Under the pieces are notes generated by a model, which was given only the letters and a program-made list of their open reading frames with translations, made no database searches and was not told where the DNA came from. A stretch of 64,000 bases of DNA, taken from contig NZ_CP046103.1 of NCBI RefSeq assembly GCF_009707325.1, forward strand, positions 558,001 through 622,000, read 5' to 3'. Shown one piece after another: positions 1 through 10,638 of this stretch. The stretch is from Pseudomonas sp. IB20 (lineage in GTDB: Bacteria > Pseudomonadota > Gammaproteobacteria > Pseudomonadales > Pseudomonadaceae). Position numbers and translations under genes: made by a program. Each line of letters opens with the position of its first letter. Within the stretch, counting starts at the first letter, position 1.

Positions 1-6
1 CTGGGC
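1..6 (-). tRNA. 5' end of a second tRNA-Leu, cut by the window edge
   Basis: The first six bases read GCCCAG on the minus strand, the start of the acceptor stem of the complete tRNA-Leu at 183-269. The following ~65 bases also match the upstream flank of that gene (same promoter, same spacing), so this is the first six nucleotides of a tandem tRNA-Leu copy. Only these bases are visible, so the anticodon cannot be read. Confidence 0.6.
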
Positions 7-40
7 ATTATCAACAACGCTTGCGCCGTTGATGGAGCGA

Positions 41-69
41 ACTATACGGAGGGCTTTTTGATCTGTAAA
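41..69 (-). promoter_or_regulatory. sigma70 promoter of the left-edge tRNA-Leu copy
   Basis: On the minus strand, -35 TTTACA (64-69) and -10 TATAGT (41-46) are separated by exactly 17 bp. This is the same pair and spacing as at 304-332. The -10 lies about 35 bp before the tRNA 5' end, as in the other copy. Confidence 0.65.
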
Positions 70-126
70 CCCCTGATTCAAAAATATAAATCAGGATTCT
101 TGTTAAAAATCAAAGGCCTGAAACGC

Positions 127-150
127 AAAAACCCGCTTTCGCGGGTTTTT
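127..150 (-). terminator. Rho-independent terminator of tRNA-Leu
   Basis: A 10-bp perfect stem (127-136 with 141-150) closes a four-base TTTC loop. Read on the minus strand the hairpin ends in a T run, 33 bp past the tRNA 3' end. The A/T arms would also work on the plus strand, but no plus-strand gene precedes it here. Confidence 0.8.
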
Positions 151-182
151 GGAGACTCGAGGCATAACCTTGAGTTTGAAAT

Positions 183-269
183 TGGTGCCCAGGAGAAGAC
201 TCGAACTTCCACGACCTTGCGATCACCAGCACCTGAAGCTGGCGTGTCTACCAATTTCACCACCTGGGC
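183..269 (-). tRNA. tRNA-Leu (anticodon CAG)
   Basis: The minus strand gives an 87-nt cloverleaf with an encoded CCA end. The acceptor stem GCCCAGG pairs with CCTGGGC, the anticodon stem CCAGC pairs with GCTGG around the loop TTCAGGT, and the T-arm contains GTTCGAGTC. A long variable arm marks a class II tRNA, and CAG in the loop gives leucine. It has its own promoter (304-332) and terminator (127-150), so it is a single-gene unit, in tandem with the copy at the left edge. Confidence 0.95.
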
Positions 270-303
270 AGCATCAACAACGTTGCCGTCGTCGATGGCG
301 CGC

Positions 304-332
304 ACTATACGGAGGCGATTTTGAGCTGTAAA
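304..332 (-). promoter_or_regulatory. sigma70 promoter of tRNA-Leu with GC-rich discriminator
   Basis: Minus strand: -35 TTTACA (327-332), 17-bp spacer, -10 TATAGT (304-309), then a GCGCGCC discriminator. GC-rich discriminators after a near-consensus promoter are typical of stable-RNA genes under stringent control. The regulation is inferred from this pattern. Confidence 0.75.
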
Positions 333-493
333 GCCCTGGTATGAAAAAATCCTGGAAAATTTCGCCAATGGTCGTGCAAGGTGTGTTCCGGGGGCGACAA
401 AAGCCTTTTAAACGCTTGTTGATGCCTGAAATTTCCCGTTTCAATACGCGTATGCCAAACTAACCCGCATATAGACAAGGTGAAAACTCTCTA

Positions 494-3127
494 ATGGCCG
501 ATTGGCAGTCCCTCGATCCCGAGGCCGCTCGTGAAGCGGAAAAATATGAAAACCCTATTCCTAGCCGCGAACTGATCCTGGCGCACCTCGCCGATCGTGG
601 TTCGCCTGCTAGCCGCGAGCAGTTGGTTGAGGAATTCGGTCTGACCACCGAAGACCAGCTCGAAGCCCTGCGCCGCCGTTTGCGTGCCATGGAGCGCGAT
701 GCTCAACTGATCTACACCCGCCGTGGCACTTACGCGCCCGTGGATAAGCTAGACCTGATCCTTGGCCGCATCGCCGGCCATCGTGATGGCTTCGGCTTCC
801 TGATCCCGGATGACGGCAGCGACGATCTGTTCATGAGCCCGGCACAAATGCGCCTGGTGTTCGATGGCGACCGTGCCCTGGCGCGCGTTTCCGGCCTGGA
901 CCGTCGTGGTCGCCGTGAAGGCGTGATCGTCGAAGTGGTGTCGCGTGCCCACGAGTCCATCGTCGGCCGCTACTTCGAAGAAGGCGGTATCGGCTTTGTT
1001 GTGCCAGATAACCCGAAGGTCCAGCAGGAAGTGCTGATTACCCCGGGCCGCAACGGCGCCGCCAAGGTCGGCCAGTTCGTGGAGGTGAAAATCACCCACT
1101 GGCCAACCGCGCGCTTCCAGCCGCAAGGCGATATCGTTGAAGTGGTCGGTAACTACATGGCGCCGGGCATGGAAATCGACGTTGCGCTGCGCACCTACGA
1201 TATCCCTCACGTCTGGCCTGAGGCTGTGCTCAAAGAAGCCGCCAAGCTCAAGCCGGAAGTGGAAGATAAAGACAAAGAAAAACGCATCGACTTGCGCCAT
1301 CTGCCGTTCGTCACCATTGACGGCGAAGATGCCCGCGACTTCGACGATGCGGTTTACTGCGAAGCCAAGCCTGGCAAACTGCGCCTGTTCTCCGGCGGCT
1401 GGAAGTTGTTCGTCGCGATTGCCGATGTGTCCAGCTATGTGAAGATCGGTTCGGCCTTGGATAACGAAGCCCAGGTGCGCGGTAACTCCGTGTACTTCCC
1501 TGAGCGCGTGATCCCGATGCTGCCTGAGCAGCTGTCCAACGGCCTGTGCTCCCTGAACCCGAAAGTCGACCGTTTGGCCATGGTGTGCGAGATGACTATC
1601 TCGAAAACCGGCGAAATGACCGACTACCAGTTCTACGAAGCGGTGATCCACTCCCAGGCGCGCCTGACCTACAACAAGGTCAGCACCATCCTGGAACAGC
1701 CGAAAACCAGCGAAGCCAAAGCCCTGCGCGGTGAGTACGGCCATGTCGTGCCGCACCTCAAGCAGCTGTATTCGCTGTACAAAGTATTGCTGGGCGCTCG
1801 TCATGTACGTGGCGCGATCGACTTTGAAACCCAGGAAACCCGAATTGTCTTCGGCTCCGAGCGCAAGATCGCGGCGATCACCCCGACCACGCGTAACGAT
1901 GCTCACAAGCTGATCGAGGAATGCATGCTGGCGGCCAACGTGGCCACTGCCGAGTTCCTGAAAAAGCACGAGATTCCTGCCCTGTACCGGGTGCACGACG
2001 GCCCGCCGCCGGAGCGTCTGGAGAAGTTGCGCGCGTTTCTCGGCGAGCTCGGTCTGTCCCTGCACAAAGGCAAGGACGGCCCGACGCCGAAGGACTACCA
2101 GGCACTGCTCGCGAGCATCAAGGACCGTCCGGATTACCACGTGATCCAGACCGTGATGCTGCGTTCTTTGAGCCAGGCGGTGTACAGCGCCGACAACCAA
2201 GGCCACTTCGGCTTGAATTACGAGGCGTACACCCACTTCACTTCGCCGATTCGCCGTTACCCGGACCTGCTCACGCACCGCGCAATCCGCAGCGTGATCC
2301 ACTCCAAGCAGAACACCCCGCACGTCAAGCGTGCCGGTGCCATGACCATTCCGAAGGCACGGATCTATCCGTACGACGAAGCGGCCCTGGAACAGCTGGG
2401 CGAGCAGTGCTCCATGAGCGAGCGCCGTGCCGACGAAGCCACACGCGATGTGGTGAACTGGCTCAAGTGCGAGTTCATGAAAGACCGTGTGGGCGAGTCG
2501 TTCCCGGGCGTGATCACCGCCGTGACCGGTTTTGGTCTGTTCGTCGAGCTGACCGACATCTACGTCGAAGGCCTGGTGCACGTCACCGCCTTGCCGGGTG
2601 ACTACTACCACTTCGACCCTGTGCATCACCGCCTGGCGGGCGAGCGCACCGGTCGCAGCTTCCGTTTGGGCGATACCGTGGAAGTGCAGGTCATGCGCGT
2701 CGACCTCGACGAGCGCAAGATCGACTTCGGCATGCCTGACAAGCCAGTCGAACCGTCTGGCCGCAAAAAACGTGGCAGCGAAACCGCCGCACCGGCCGCC
2801 AAAGGCAAAGGCGCTCCTGCCAAAGCAGCGGCTGCCGAGCCTGCGCCAGCCAAGGCCGGTCGTCGTTCGTCGGCCAAGGACAAAGCCCCTGAAGCCTACC
2901 GCCCAAGCGACGCTGCGGCGAAAAACGCCGAGCTGCGCAAGAGCCGCGAGTTGAAGCAGCAGTTGCTCAGCGAAGCCAAAAGCGGTGGTAAAGCGGCGTC
3001 AGGGGGAAAGTCCCAGGGGGCGGAAAAGCCGTCGAGCAAGCCGAGCAAACATCGTAAAGGCCCGCCAAAAGCGGGTTCGGCTCCCGCGAAAAGCGGCGGG
3101 TCGCGCAAACCTAAGGCCAAGTCATGA
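494..3127 (+). CDS. rnr: Ribonuclease R
   Basis: This is a 3'-to-5' exoribonuclease of the RNB family (877 aa) that degrades structured RNA. In order it shows an N-terminal helix-turn-helix region (about 25-85), cold-shock/OB regions (about 85-250), the RNB catalytic domain with the metal-binding DGEDARDFDD motif at 276-285, an S1 domain (about 666-745), and a Lys/Ala-rich basic tail from about 750. Length and order are typical of Pseudomonas RNase R. The ATG at 494 begins the conserved MADWQ N-terminus; the ribosome-binding site is weak. The next gene, rlmB, overlaps its stop by 4 bp, so the two are translationally coupled. No clear promoter was identified between the tRNA promoter and the start. 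Confidence 0.97.
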   Translation: MADWQSLDPEAAREAEKYENPIPSRELILAHLADRGSPASREQLVEEFGLTTEDQLEALRRRLRAMERDAQLIYTRRGTYAPVDKLDLILGRIAGHRDGFGFLIPDDGSDDLFMSPAQMRLVFDGDRALARVSGLDRRGRREGVIVEVVSRAHESIVGRYFEEGGIGFVVPDNPKVQQEVLITPGRNGAAKVGQFVEVKITHWPTARFQPQGDIVEVVGNYMAPGMEIDVALRTYDIPHVWPEAVLKEAAKLKPEVEDKDKEKRIDLRHLPFVTIDGEDARDFDDAVYCEAKPGKLRLFSGGWKLFVAIADVSSYVKIGSALDNEAQVRGNSVYFPERVIPMLPEQLSNGLCSLNPKVDRLAMVCEMTISKTGEMTDYQFYEAVIHSQARLTYNKVSTILEQPKTSEAKALRGEYGHVVPHLKQLYSLYKVLLGARHVRGAIDFETQETRIVFGSERKIAAITPTTRNDAHKLIEECMLAANVATAEFLKKHEIPALYRVHDGPPPERLEKLRAFLGELGLSLHKGKDGPTPKDYQALLASIKDRPDYHVIQTVMLRSLSQAVYSADNQGHFGLNYEAYTHFTSPIRRYPDLLTHRAIRSVIHSKQNTPHVKRAGAMTIPKARIYPYDEAALEQLGEQCSMSERRADEATRDVVNWLKCEFMKDRVGESFPGVITAVTGFGLFVELTDIYVEGLVHVTALPGDYYHFDPVHHRLAGERTGRSFRLGDTVEVQVMRVDLDERKIDFGMPDKPVEPSGRKKRGSETAAPAAKGKGAPAKAAAAEPAPAKAGRRSSAKDKAPEAYRPSDAAAKNAELRKSRELKQQLLSEAKSGGKAASGGKSQGAEKPSSKPSKHRKGPPKAGSAPAKSGGSRKPKAKS

Positions 3128-3879
3128 GTCTGGAAAAAATCTACGGCGTGCACGCCGTAGAAGCACTACTGCGTCACCACCCTAAGCGCGTCAAGCAAGT
3201 GTGGTTGGCCGAAGGTCGCAGCGAGCCGCGCGTACAAGCGCTGGTCGAGCTGGCGACCCAGAATAAAGTCGCCATCGGCCAAGCCGAGCGTCGTGAGATG
3301 GACGTGTGGGTAGAAGGCGTTCACCAGGGCGTGGTAGCGGACGTGAGCCCGAGCCAGGTCTGGGGCGAGGCGATGCTCGACGAGCTGCTCGATCGCACCG
3401 AAGGCGCGCCGCTGCTGCTGGTGCTGGACGGCGTGACCGACCCGCACAACCTCGGCGCTTGCCTGCGTTCGGCGGATGCTGCCGGTGCGCTGGCAGTGAT
3501 CGTGCCTAAAGACAAGTCGGCCACCCTGACGCCGGTTGTGCGTAAAGTGGCCTGCGGCGCGGCGGAAGTGATTCCGCTGGTGGCGGTGACCAACCTGGCG
3601 CGCACTCTGGAGAAGCTCCAGCAGCGCGGCCTGTGGGTTGTGGGCACGGCGGGCGAGGCTGAGGTCAGCATTTATGACCAGGACCTCACCGGCCCGACCA
3701 TCCTGATCATGGGCGCCGAAGGCAAAGGCATGCGTCGCCTGACCCGTGAGCATTGCGATTACCTGGTGAACCTGCCGATGGCCGGTAGCGTCAGCAGCCT
3801 CAATGTGTCGGTTGCGACGGGCGTGTGCCTGTTCGAAGCCCGGCGTCAGCGTGGTGTCAAGGCTAAAGCCAAGAAGTAA
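3124..3879 (+). CDS. rlmB: 23S rRNA (guanosine-2'-O-)-methyltransferase RlmB
   Basis: A SPOUT-fold methyltransferase (251 aa) expected to 2'-O-methylate G2251 of 23S rRNA. The N-terminal substrate-binding domain (about 1-75) is followed by the SpoU signature motifs: DPHNLGACLRSADAAG near 105-120, IMGAEGKGM near 194-202 and LPMAGSVSSLNVSVATG near 217-233. The start ATG overlaps the rnr stop (ATGA), the usual rnr-rlmB arrangement in gammaproteobacteria. A palindromic repeat element follows immediately; I see no clear terminator. Confidence 0.96.
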   Translation: MSLEKIYGVHAVEALLRHHPKRVKQVWLAEGRSEPRVQALVELATQNKVAIGQAERREMDVWVEGVHQGVVADVSPSQVWGEAMLDELLDRTEGAPLLLVLDGVTDPHNLGACLRSADAAGALAVIVPKDKSATLTPVVRKVACGAAEVIPLVAVTNLARTLEKLQQRGLWVVGTAGEAEVSIYDQDLTGPTILIMGAEGKGMRRLTREHCDYLVNLPMAGSVSSLNVSVATGVCLFEARRQRGVKAKAKK

Positions 3880-3889
3880 GCCTGTCAGT

Positions 3890-4016
3890 GATCGTTCCCA
3901 CGCTCTGCGTGGGAATGCCTCTTGTGACGCTCGCGTTTTTGGCGCTTCGCGTCATGCTTTTGATGCGCACGCGAAGCATCCAGGGCGGCGTTCCAACGCA
4001 GAGCGTGGAAACGATC
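3890..4016. repeat. Palindromic intergenic element, GATCGTTCCCACGC type (copy 1 of 3)
   Basis: The element opens with GATCGTTCCCACGCTCTGCG and closes with an imperfect inverse ending in GAAACGATC, with inner arms built on GCTTCGCG. The same ends are found at 35338-35444 and 51731-51843. It is a non-autonomous, REPIN-like folded repeat. The right arm here has lost bases relative to the other copies. Confidence 0.8.
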
Positions 4017-4057
4017 GCCTGAGCGCGTGGTGATTGTTCAAATAATCACCAATCACC

Positions 4058-4086
4058 TTGCGCGGTTTCTCCCCCTTCTCTACAAT
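4058..4086 (+). promoter_or_regulatory. sigma70 promoter of the rpsF operon
   Basis: TTGCGC (4058-4063) and TACAAT (4081-4086) are separated by 17 bp, with a GC-rich TGCGCCCC stretch after the -10. The transcript would start near 4093 and give a leader of about 110 nt before rpsF, which contains the hairpin at 4094-4135. Confidence 0.6.
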
Positions 4087-4093
4087 TGCGCCC

Positions 4094-4135
4094 CTTGCCT
4101 TCCTGGCAGGCACCTATGTGCCTCCCTGCGGCAAG
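4094..4135 (+). promoter_or_regulatory. Candidate S6:S18 autoregulatory leader hairpin
   Basis: The leader can fold with an outer CTTGCC/GGCAAG stem and an inner AGGCAC/GTGCCT stem capped by CTAT, with an asymmetric internal loop between them. Many bacteria place an S6:S18-binding structure in this leader. The position and the bulged two-stem shape fit, but I could not compare it with the family covariance model. Confidence 0.4.
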
Positions 4136-4205
4136 ATCCATAAGTGTCATTCACTCCTTGTCTGACCGTTTTTGAGCGGCAGGCTACAACCCGTAAGGAG
4201 CATTC

Positions 4206-4628
4206 ATGCGTCATTACGAAATCATCTTTTTGGTCCACCCGGATCAAAGCGAGCAAGTCGGCGGCATGGTTGAGCGTTACACCAAGCTGATCGAAGAAGA
4301 CGGCGGCAAAATCCACCGTCTGGAAGATTGGGGCCGTCGTCAACTGGCCTACGCAATCAACAATGTTCACAAGGCTCACTACGTGATGCTGAACGTTGAG
4401 TGCACTGGCAAGGCCCTGGCCGAGCTGGAAGACAACTTCCGCTACAACGATGCAGTGATCCGTAACCTGGTCATCCGTCGCGAAGAAGCCGTTACCGGCC
4501 AATCCGAGATGCTCAAGGCTGAAGAAAACCGCAGTGAGCGCCGTGAGCGTCGCGACCGTCCTGAGCACGAAGGCGCTGAAAGCGCTGATAGTGATGACAG
4601 CGACAACAGCGACAACGCTGACGAGTAA
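4206..4628 (+). CDS. rpsF: 30S ribosomal protein S6
   Basis: Protein of the small-subunit platform that binds S18 (140 aa). The ferredoxin-like S6 fold covers about 1-95 ([18 protein letters not shown] at the start). It is followed by a charged tail of Glu, Asp and Ser from about 105. In Pseudomonas the S6 C-terminus is the known substrate of the glutamate ligase RimK, and the acidic tail here ends in DNADE. A strong AAGGAG lies 6 nt before the ATG. It is first in the rpsF-rpsR-DUF2232-rplI operon. Confidence 0.98.
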   Translation: MRHYEIIFLVHPDQSEQVGGMVERYTKLIEEDGGKIHRLEDWGRRQLAYAINNVHKAHYVMLNVECTGKALAELEDNFRYNDAVIRNLVIRREEAVTGQSEMLKAEENRSERRERRDRPEHEGAESADSDDSDNSDNADE

Positions 4629-4656
4629 TCCACGGACCTTTTAAGGAGCCTATCAA

Positions 4657-4887
4657 ATGGCACGTTTCTTCCGTCGTCGTAAATTCTGCCGCTTCACCGC
4701 TGAAGAAGTGAAGGAGATCGATTACAAAGATCTCAACACTCTGAAAGCCTACGTATCCGAGACCGGCAAAATCGTTCCAAGCCGTATCACCGGTACTAAA
4801 GCACGTTATCAGCGTCAGCTGGCCACCGCTATCAAGCGCGCCCGCTTCCTGGCCCTGCTGGCCTACACCGACAGCCACGGCCGCTGA
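4657..4887 (+). CDS. rpsR: 30S ribosomal protein S18
   Basis: A 76-aa basic S18 with the family pattern: an RRRKFCRF start, then [20 protein letters not shown] and the conserved [18 protein letters not shown] segment. AAGGAG precedes the ATG, 28 bp after rpsF. It forms a heterodimer with S6 on the 30S platform. Confidence 0.98.
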   Translation: MARFFRRRKFCRFTAEEVKEIDYKDLNTLKAYVSETGKIVPSRITGTKARYQRQLATAIKRARFLALLAYTDSHGR

Positions 4888-4923
4888 GACCGGGCAGTCG
4901 ACAAGTAGTAAGGGATTGAATGC

Positions 4924-5817
4924 ATGCGCGCCTTAGCTGAGTTCATCATGCGCGGTCGCCTGCAGGCCACTCTGGTAGTGGCTGGATGTGCGGCATTGCC
5001 GTTGCTTTATTGGTTGGGTGCTGCCGCGGGTTGCCTTGTGCTGCTGCGGCGCGGTTTGAAGGACGCCCTTGGCGTTCTTGCCCTGGGTTTGTTGCCGGCC
5101 TTGATCTGGTGGCTGCAAATGGGTGATCCACGGGTACTTCTGGTACTGCTGGGGTCATCGAGCCTTGCGTTGGTTTTGCGCGCAAGTGAGTCCTGGGCCC
5201 GCACGCTGCTGGTCAGCGTGGCATTGGGGTTGGTGTACTCAGTGATGCTTGGCGCGGCTTTCCGCCCGCAAATCGAGGCGCTGTCGCAGGAAATCGTCAA
5301 GATCCTGCCGCTGGCCCTCGGGGATCTCTACCAGCAATTGTCGGTAGATGAGCGAGCGCGGTTTGCGTCACTGATTGCCCCGGTCCTGACCGGCCTGATT
5401 GCGGCATTGTTGCAGATCGTCAGCGTGCTGAGCCTGATTCTTGGGCGTTATTGGCAGGCGTTGTTGTACAACCCGGGTGGTTTTGGTCGCGAGTTTCGCA
5501 GTATCAGAATCCCCGCGGGGCCGGCGATGTTGCTGCTGGCGTGCATGGTTGTCGGGCCGAACTTCGGCCCACAGATGGCCGTGCTGGCGCCGATTTGCAG
5601 TGTACCGCTGGTGTTTGCCGGGCTGGCCCTGATTCATGGGCTGGTGGCGCGAAAGCGCCTGGCCAAGTTTTGGCTGGTGGGGTTGTACGTGACGCTGTTG
5701 CTGTTCATGCAGCTGATCTATCCGTTACTCGTGGTTTTGGCCATTGTCGACGGCCTGATTGATTTTCGCGGTCGTCTGGCGTCGAAAGACGCCGATAACG
5801 CGAACGGTGAAGGTTAA
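4924..5817 (+). CDS. DUF2232 family integral membrane protein
   Basis: A 297-aa polytopic protein with about eight hydrophobic segments, starting with LVVAGCAALPLLYWLGAAAG and ending with a hydrophobic LLFMQLIYPLLVVLAIVDGL segment and a short charged tail. It matches the DUF2232 (YybS-like) protein that Pseudomonas genomes carry between rpsR and rplI. The start is the ATG at 4924 with AAGGGA upstream; an ATG four bases earlier stops after six codons. Function is unknown. Its place inside a ribosomal-protein operon is conserved but unexplained. Confidence 0.85.
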   Translation: MRALAEFIMRGRLQATLVVAGCAALPLLYWLGAAAGCLVLLRRGLKDALGVLALGLLPALIWWLQMGDPRVLLVLLGSSSLALVLRASESWARTLLVSVALGLVYSVMLGAAFRPQIEALSQEIVKILPLALGDLYQQLSVDERARFASLIAPVLTGLIAALLQIVSVLSLILGRYWQALLYNPGGFGREFRSIRIPAGPAMLLLACMVVGPNFGPQMAVLAPICSVPLVFAGLALIHGLVARKRLAKFWLVGLYVTLLLFMQLIYPLLVVLAIVDGLIDFRGRLASKDADNANGEG

Positions 5818-5835
5818 AAGTTAGAGGATTTTCAC

Positions 5836-6282
5836 ATGCAACTGATCCTTCTGGAAAAAGTCGCCAACCTGGGCAACCTGGGCGACAAAGTGAACGTTAA
5901 GGCCGGCTACGGTCGTAACTACCTGCTGCCATACGGCAAAGCCACCGCTGCAACCGCTGCCAACCTGGCTGCGTTTGAAGAGCGTCGTGCTGAGCTGGAA
6001 AAAGCAGCAGCAGACAAAAAAGCTTCGGCCGAAACTCGCGCTGCCCAACTGGCTGAGCTGGAAGTGACTATCACTGCCACCGCCGGTGACGAAGGCAAGC
6101 TGTTCGGTTCGATCGGCACCCACGACATCGCTGATGCACTGACCGCCTCCGGCGTTGAAGTGCAGAAGAGCGAAGTTCGTCTGCCGAACGGCACCATCCG
6201 CAACGTAGGCGAATTCGATGTAGCCGTGCACCTGCACGCCGAAGTTGAAGCCACCGTACGCGTTGTAGTGGTAGCAGCTTAA
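5836..6282 (+). CDS. rplI: 50S ribosomal protein L9
   Basis: L9 (148 aa) binds 23S rRNA at the base of the L1 stalk. The N-terminal domain has the signature [13 protein letters not shown] near 28-40, then the long connecting helix (about 45-75, Ala/Glu/Lys-rich) and a C-terminal RNA-binding domain. AGAGGA lies upstream of the ATG, 18 bp after the DUF2232 stop. It is last in the operon and followed by a clear terminator. Confidence 0.98.
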   Translation: MQLILLEKVANLGNLGDKVNVKAGYGRNYLLPYGKATAATAANLAAFEERRAELEKAAADKKASAETRAAQLAELEVTITATAGDEGKLFGSIGTHDIADALTASGVEVQKSEVRLPNGTIRNVGEFDVAVHLHAEVEATVRVVVVAA

Positions 6283-6329
6283 GCCGCACCTAACTGACTG
6301 GCACCTCGCGTGTCAGCCGGTTAACATCG

Positions 6330-6366
6330 GGCACGATCCTGTTTACAGGTCGTGCCTTTTGTTTTT
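6330..6366 (+). terminator. Terminator of the rpsF-rplI operon
   Basis: GGCACGA...TCGTGCC with an inner CCTG/CAGG extension around a TTTA loop, followed by TTTTGTTTTT. It separates rplI from dnaB, whose start is 27 bp further on. Confidence 0.85.
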
Positions 6367-6392
6367 CTACGATTCCCCAATTCCAAGTGGCC

Positions 6393-7787
6393 ATGAACGA
6401 TATTTCAGCTCCTGAGCAATATGATCTGCAAACCGCTGCCCTGAAGGTGCCGCCGCATTCCATCGAGGCCGAACAGGCCGTGCTCGGTGGCTTGATGCTG
6501 GACAACAACGCCTGGGAACGCGTGCTGGATCAAGTCTCGGACGGTGATTTCTATCGCCATGACCACCGCCTGATTTTCCGCGCCATCGCCAAGCTGGCCG
6601 ACCAGAACTCGCCAATCGACGTGGTGACCCTGGCCGAGCAGTTGGACAAGGAAGGCCAGACCTCCCAAGTCGGCGGCCTGGGCTACCTGGGCGAACTGGC
6701 GAAAAACACGCCATCGGTCGCCAACATCAAGGCTTATGCGCAGATCGTTCGTGCGCGGGCCACGTTGCGCCAGTTGATCGGCATCGCCACCGAGATTGCC
6801 GACAGCGCGTTCAACCCGGAAGGCCGCACCGCTGAAGAGATTCTTGATGAGGCCGAGCGGCAGATCTTCCAGATCGCCGAGGCTCGGCCAAAAACCGGCG
6901 GCCCGGTCAGCGTCAACGACCTGCTGACCAAGGCGATCGACCGTATCGATACCCTGTTCAATACCGACAACGCCATCACCGGCCTGTCCACCGGCTACAC
7001 CGACCTCGACGGCATGACCAGCGGCCTGCAGCCGTCTGACCTGATCATCGTCGCTGGCCGTCCATCCATGGGTAAAACCACCTTCGCGATGAACCTGGTG
7101 GAGAACGCCGTGTTGCGCAGCGACAAGGCCGTACTGGTTTACTCCTTGGAGATGCCAGGTGAATCGCTGATCATGCGTATGTTGTCGTCCCTGGGCCGCA
7201 TCGACCAGACCAAGGTGCGTGCCGGTCGCCTGGAAGACGACGATTGGCCGCGGCTGACCTCGGCGGTCAACCTGCTCAACGACCGCAAGCTGTTTATCGA
7301 CGACACTGCGGGCATCAGCCCCTCGGAAATGCGCGCGCGTACCCGACGCCTGGTGCGCGAGCACGGCGACATTGCCCTGATCATGATCGACTACCTGCAG
7401 TTGATGCAGATCCCGGGTTCCAGCGGTGACAGCCGAACCAACGAGATCTCCGAGATTTCCCGCTCGTTGAAGGCCCTGGCCAAGGAATTCAACTGCCCGG
7501 TGGTTGCCCTGTCGCAGCTCAACCGATCCCTGGAGCAGCGCCCGAACAAGCGCCCGATCAACTCCGACTTGCGGGAATCCGGAGCGATCGAGCAGGATGC
7601 TGACGTGATCATGTTCGTATACCGGGACGAGGTGTATCACCCGGAGACCGAGCATAAAGGCATCGCTGAAATCATTATCGGTAAACAGCGTAACGGCCCG
7701 ATCGGCACCACGCGCCTGGCCTTTATCGGCAAATACACCCGCTTCGAGAACCTCGCGCCGGGTAGCTATAACTTCGACGACGAGTAA
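6393..7787 (+). CDS. dnaB: Replicative DNA helicase DnaB
   Basis: Hexameric 5'-to-3' helicase of the replisome (464 aa). The N-terminal DnaB domain (about 15-125, PPHSIEAEQAVLGG at its start) is linked to the RecA-like motor with Walker A GRPSMGKTT near 220-228 and Walker B LIMIDYLQLM near 328-337. The ATG at 6393 gives the MNDISAPEQYDL N-terminus I know from Pseudomonas; a GTG two codons upstream is possible. The last 11 codons lie inside an 80-bp tandem duplication, so a second copy of the 3' tail follows the stop. Confidence 0.96.
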   Translation: MNDISAPEQYDLQTAALKVPPHSIEAEQAVLGGLMLDNNAWERVLDQVSDGDFYRHDHRLIFRAIAKLADQNSPIDVVTLAEQLDKEGQTSQVGGLGYLGELAKNTPSVANIKAYAQIVRARATLRQLIGIATEIADSAFNPEGRTAEEILDEAERQIFQIAEARPKTGGPVSVNDLLTKAIDRIDTLFNTDNAITGLSTGYTDLDGMTSGLQPSDLIIVAGRPSMGKTTFAMNLVENAVLRSDKAVLVYSLEMPGESLIMRMLSSLGRIDQTKVRAGRLEDDDWPRLTSAVNLLNDRKLFIDDTAGISPSEMRARTRRLVREHGDIALIMIDYLQLMQIPGSSGDSRTNEISEISRSLKALAKEFNCPVVALSQLNRSLEQRPNKRPINSDLRESGAIEQDADVIMFVYRDEVYHPETEHKGIAEIIIGKQRNGPIGTTRLAFIGKYTRFENLAPGSYNFDDE

Positions 7788-7911
7788 AAAGTCGTCCCGC
7801 CAATTCCGACTGCAAAGGTCGGAATTGGTCTCCTCGCGCCGGGTAGCTATAACTTCGACGACGAGTAAAAAGTCGTCCCGCCAATTCCGACTGCAAAGGT
7901 CGGAATTGGTC
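7751..7911. repeat. Perfect 80-bp tandem duplication of the dnaB 3' end
   Basis: 7751-7830 and 7832-7911 are identical, with a period of 81 bp. Each copy holds the codons for LAPGSYNFDDE-stop and an 11-bp perfect inverted repeat, CCAATTCCGAC/GTCGGAATTGG, spaced by 7 bp, which may act as a weak terminator. The second coding tail has no start of its own. Confidence 0.9.
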
Positions 7912-7919
7912 AAGATTTG

Positions 7920-7928
7920 TGCTATATT
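7920..7928 (+). promoter_or_regulatory. Extended -10 promoter element of ygiQ
   Basis: TGCTATATT is a TGn-extended -10 about 40 bp before the ygiQ ATG. No convincing -35 is seen at 17 bp, which is common for extended -10 promoters. It starts 9 bp after the duplicated dnaB tail. Confidence 0.45.
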
Positions 7929-7967
7929 CCGCGCCCGCGATTTTTCATCTCAACACCGGTCATCGTC

Positions 7968-10271
<2,304 letters not shown>

Positions 10272-10286
10272 TCGCAGCCTGAACAT

Positions 10287-10317
10287 GCAAAACGCCAGCC
10301 TCGTGCTGGCGTTTTGC
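10287..10317 (+). terminator. Terminator of ygiQ
   Basis: A 13-bp stem, GCAAAACGCCAGC paired with GCTGGCGTTTTGC, around a five-base loop and followed by TTTCT. It begins 15 bp after the ygiQ stop. Confidence 0.85.
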
Positions 10318-10343
10318 TTTCTAGCGGGTGGGTAGGCCGTTTG

Positions 10344-10638
10344 TTAAGGTGGCGCGCATTAGATTGCTATCGCAGGCAAGCCAGCTCCCACAGTGGACCG
10401 CATTGCAACGTTGAAACCCGGTCAACTGTGGGAGCTGGCTTGCCTGCGATGGGGCCGGCCCGGCCACCGTCACTTTCAAGGAAGAACACTTAAGGTGGCG
10501 CGCATTAGATTGCTATCGCAGGCAAGCCAGCTCCCACAGTGGACCGCATTGCAACGTTGAAACCCGGTCAACTGTGGGAGCTGGCTTGCCTGCGATGGGG
10601 CCGGCCCGGCCACCGTCACTTTCAAGGAAGAACACTTA
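10344..10638. repeat. 146-bp perfect tandem duplication carrying a REPIN
   Basis: 10344-10489 and 10490-10635 are identical and matching continues 3 bp further. Each copy contains a full REPIN (10366-10452 and 10512-10598) made of two inverted ATCGCAGGCAAGCCAGCTCC cores around a short loop. Each also ends with the GAAGGAAGAACACTT-like ribosome-binding leader of the gene starting at 10638. Only the second leader precedes a start codon. Confidence 0.9.

Noticed and set aside
749..2629. 626-codon minus-strand frame
   Set aside because: Antisense shadow of rnr caused by high GC; the translated product is His/Val/Gly-rich without domains.
6405..7913. 502-codon minus-strand frame with an internal repeat
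   Set aside because: Antisense to dnaB; its repeated N-terminus simply reflects the 80-bp duplication.
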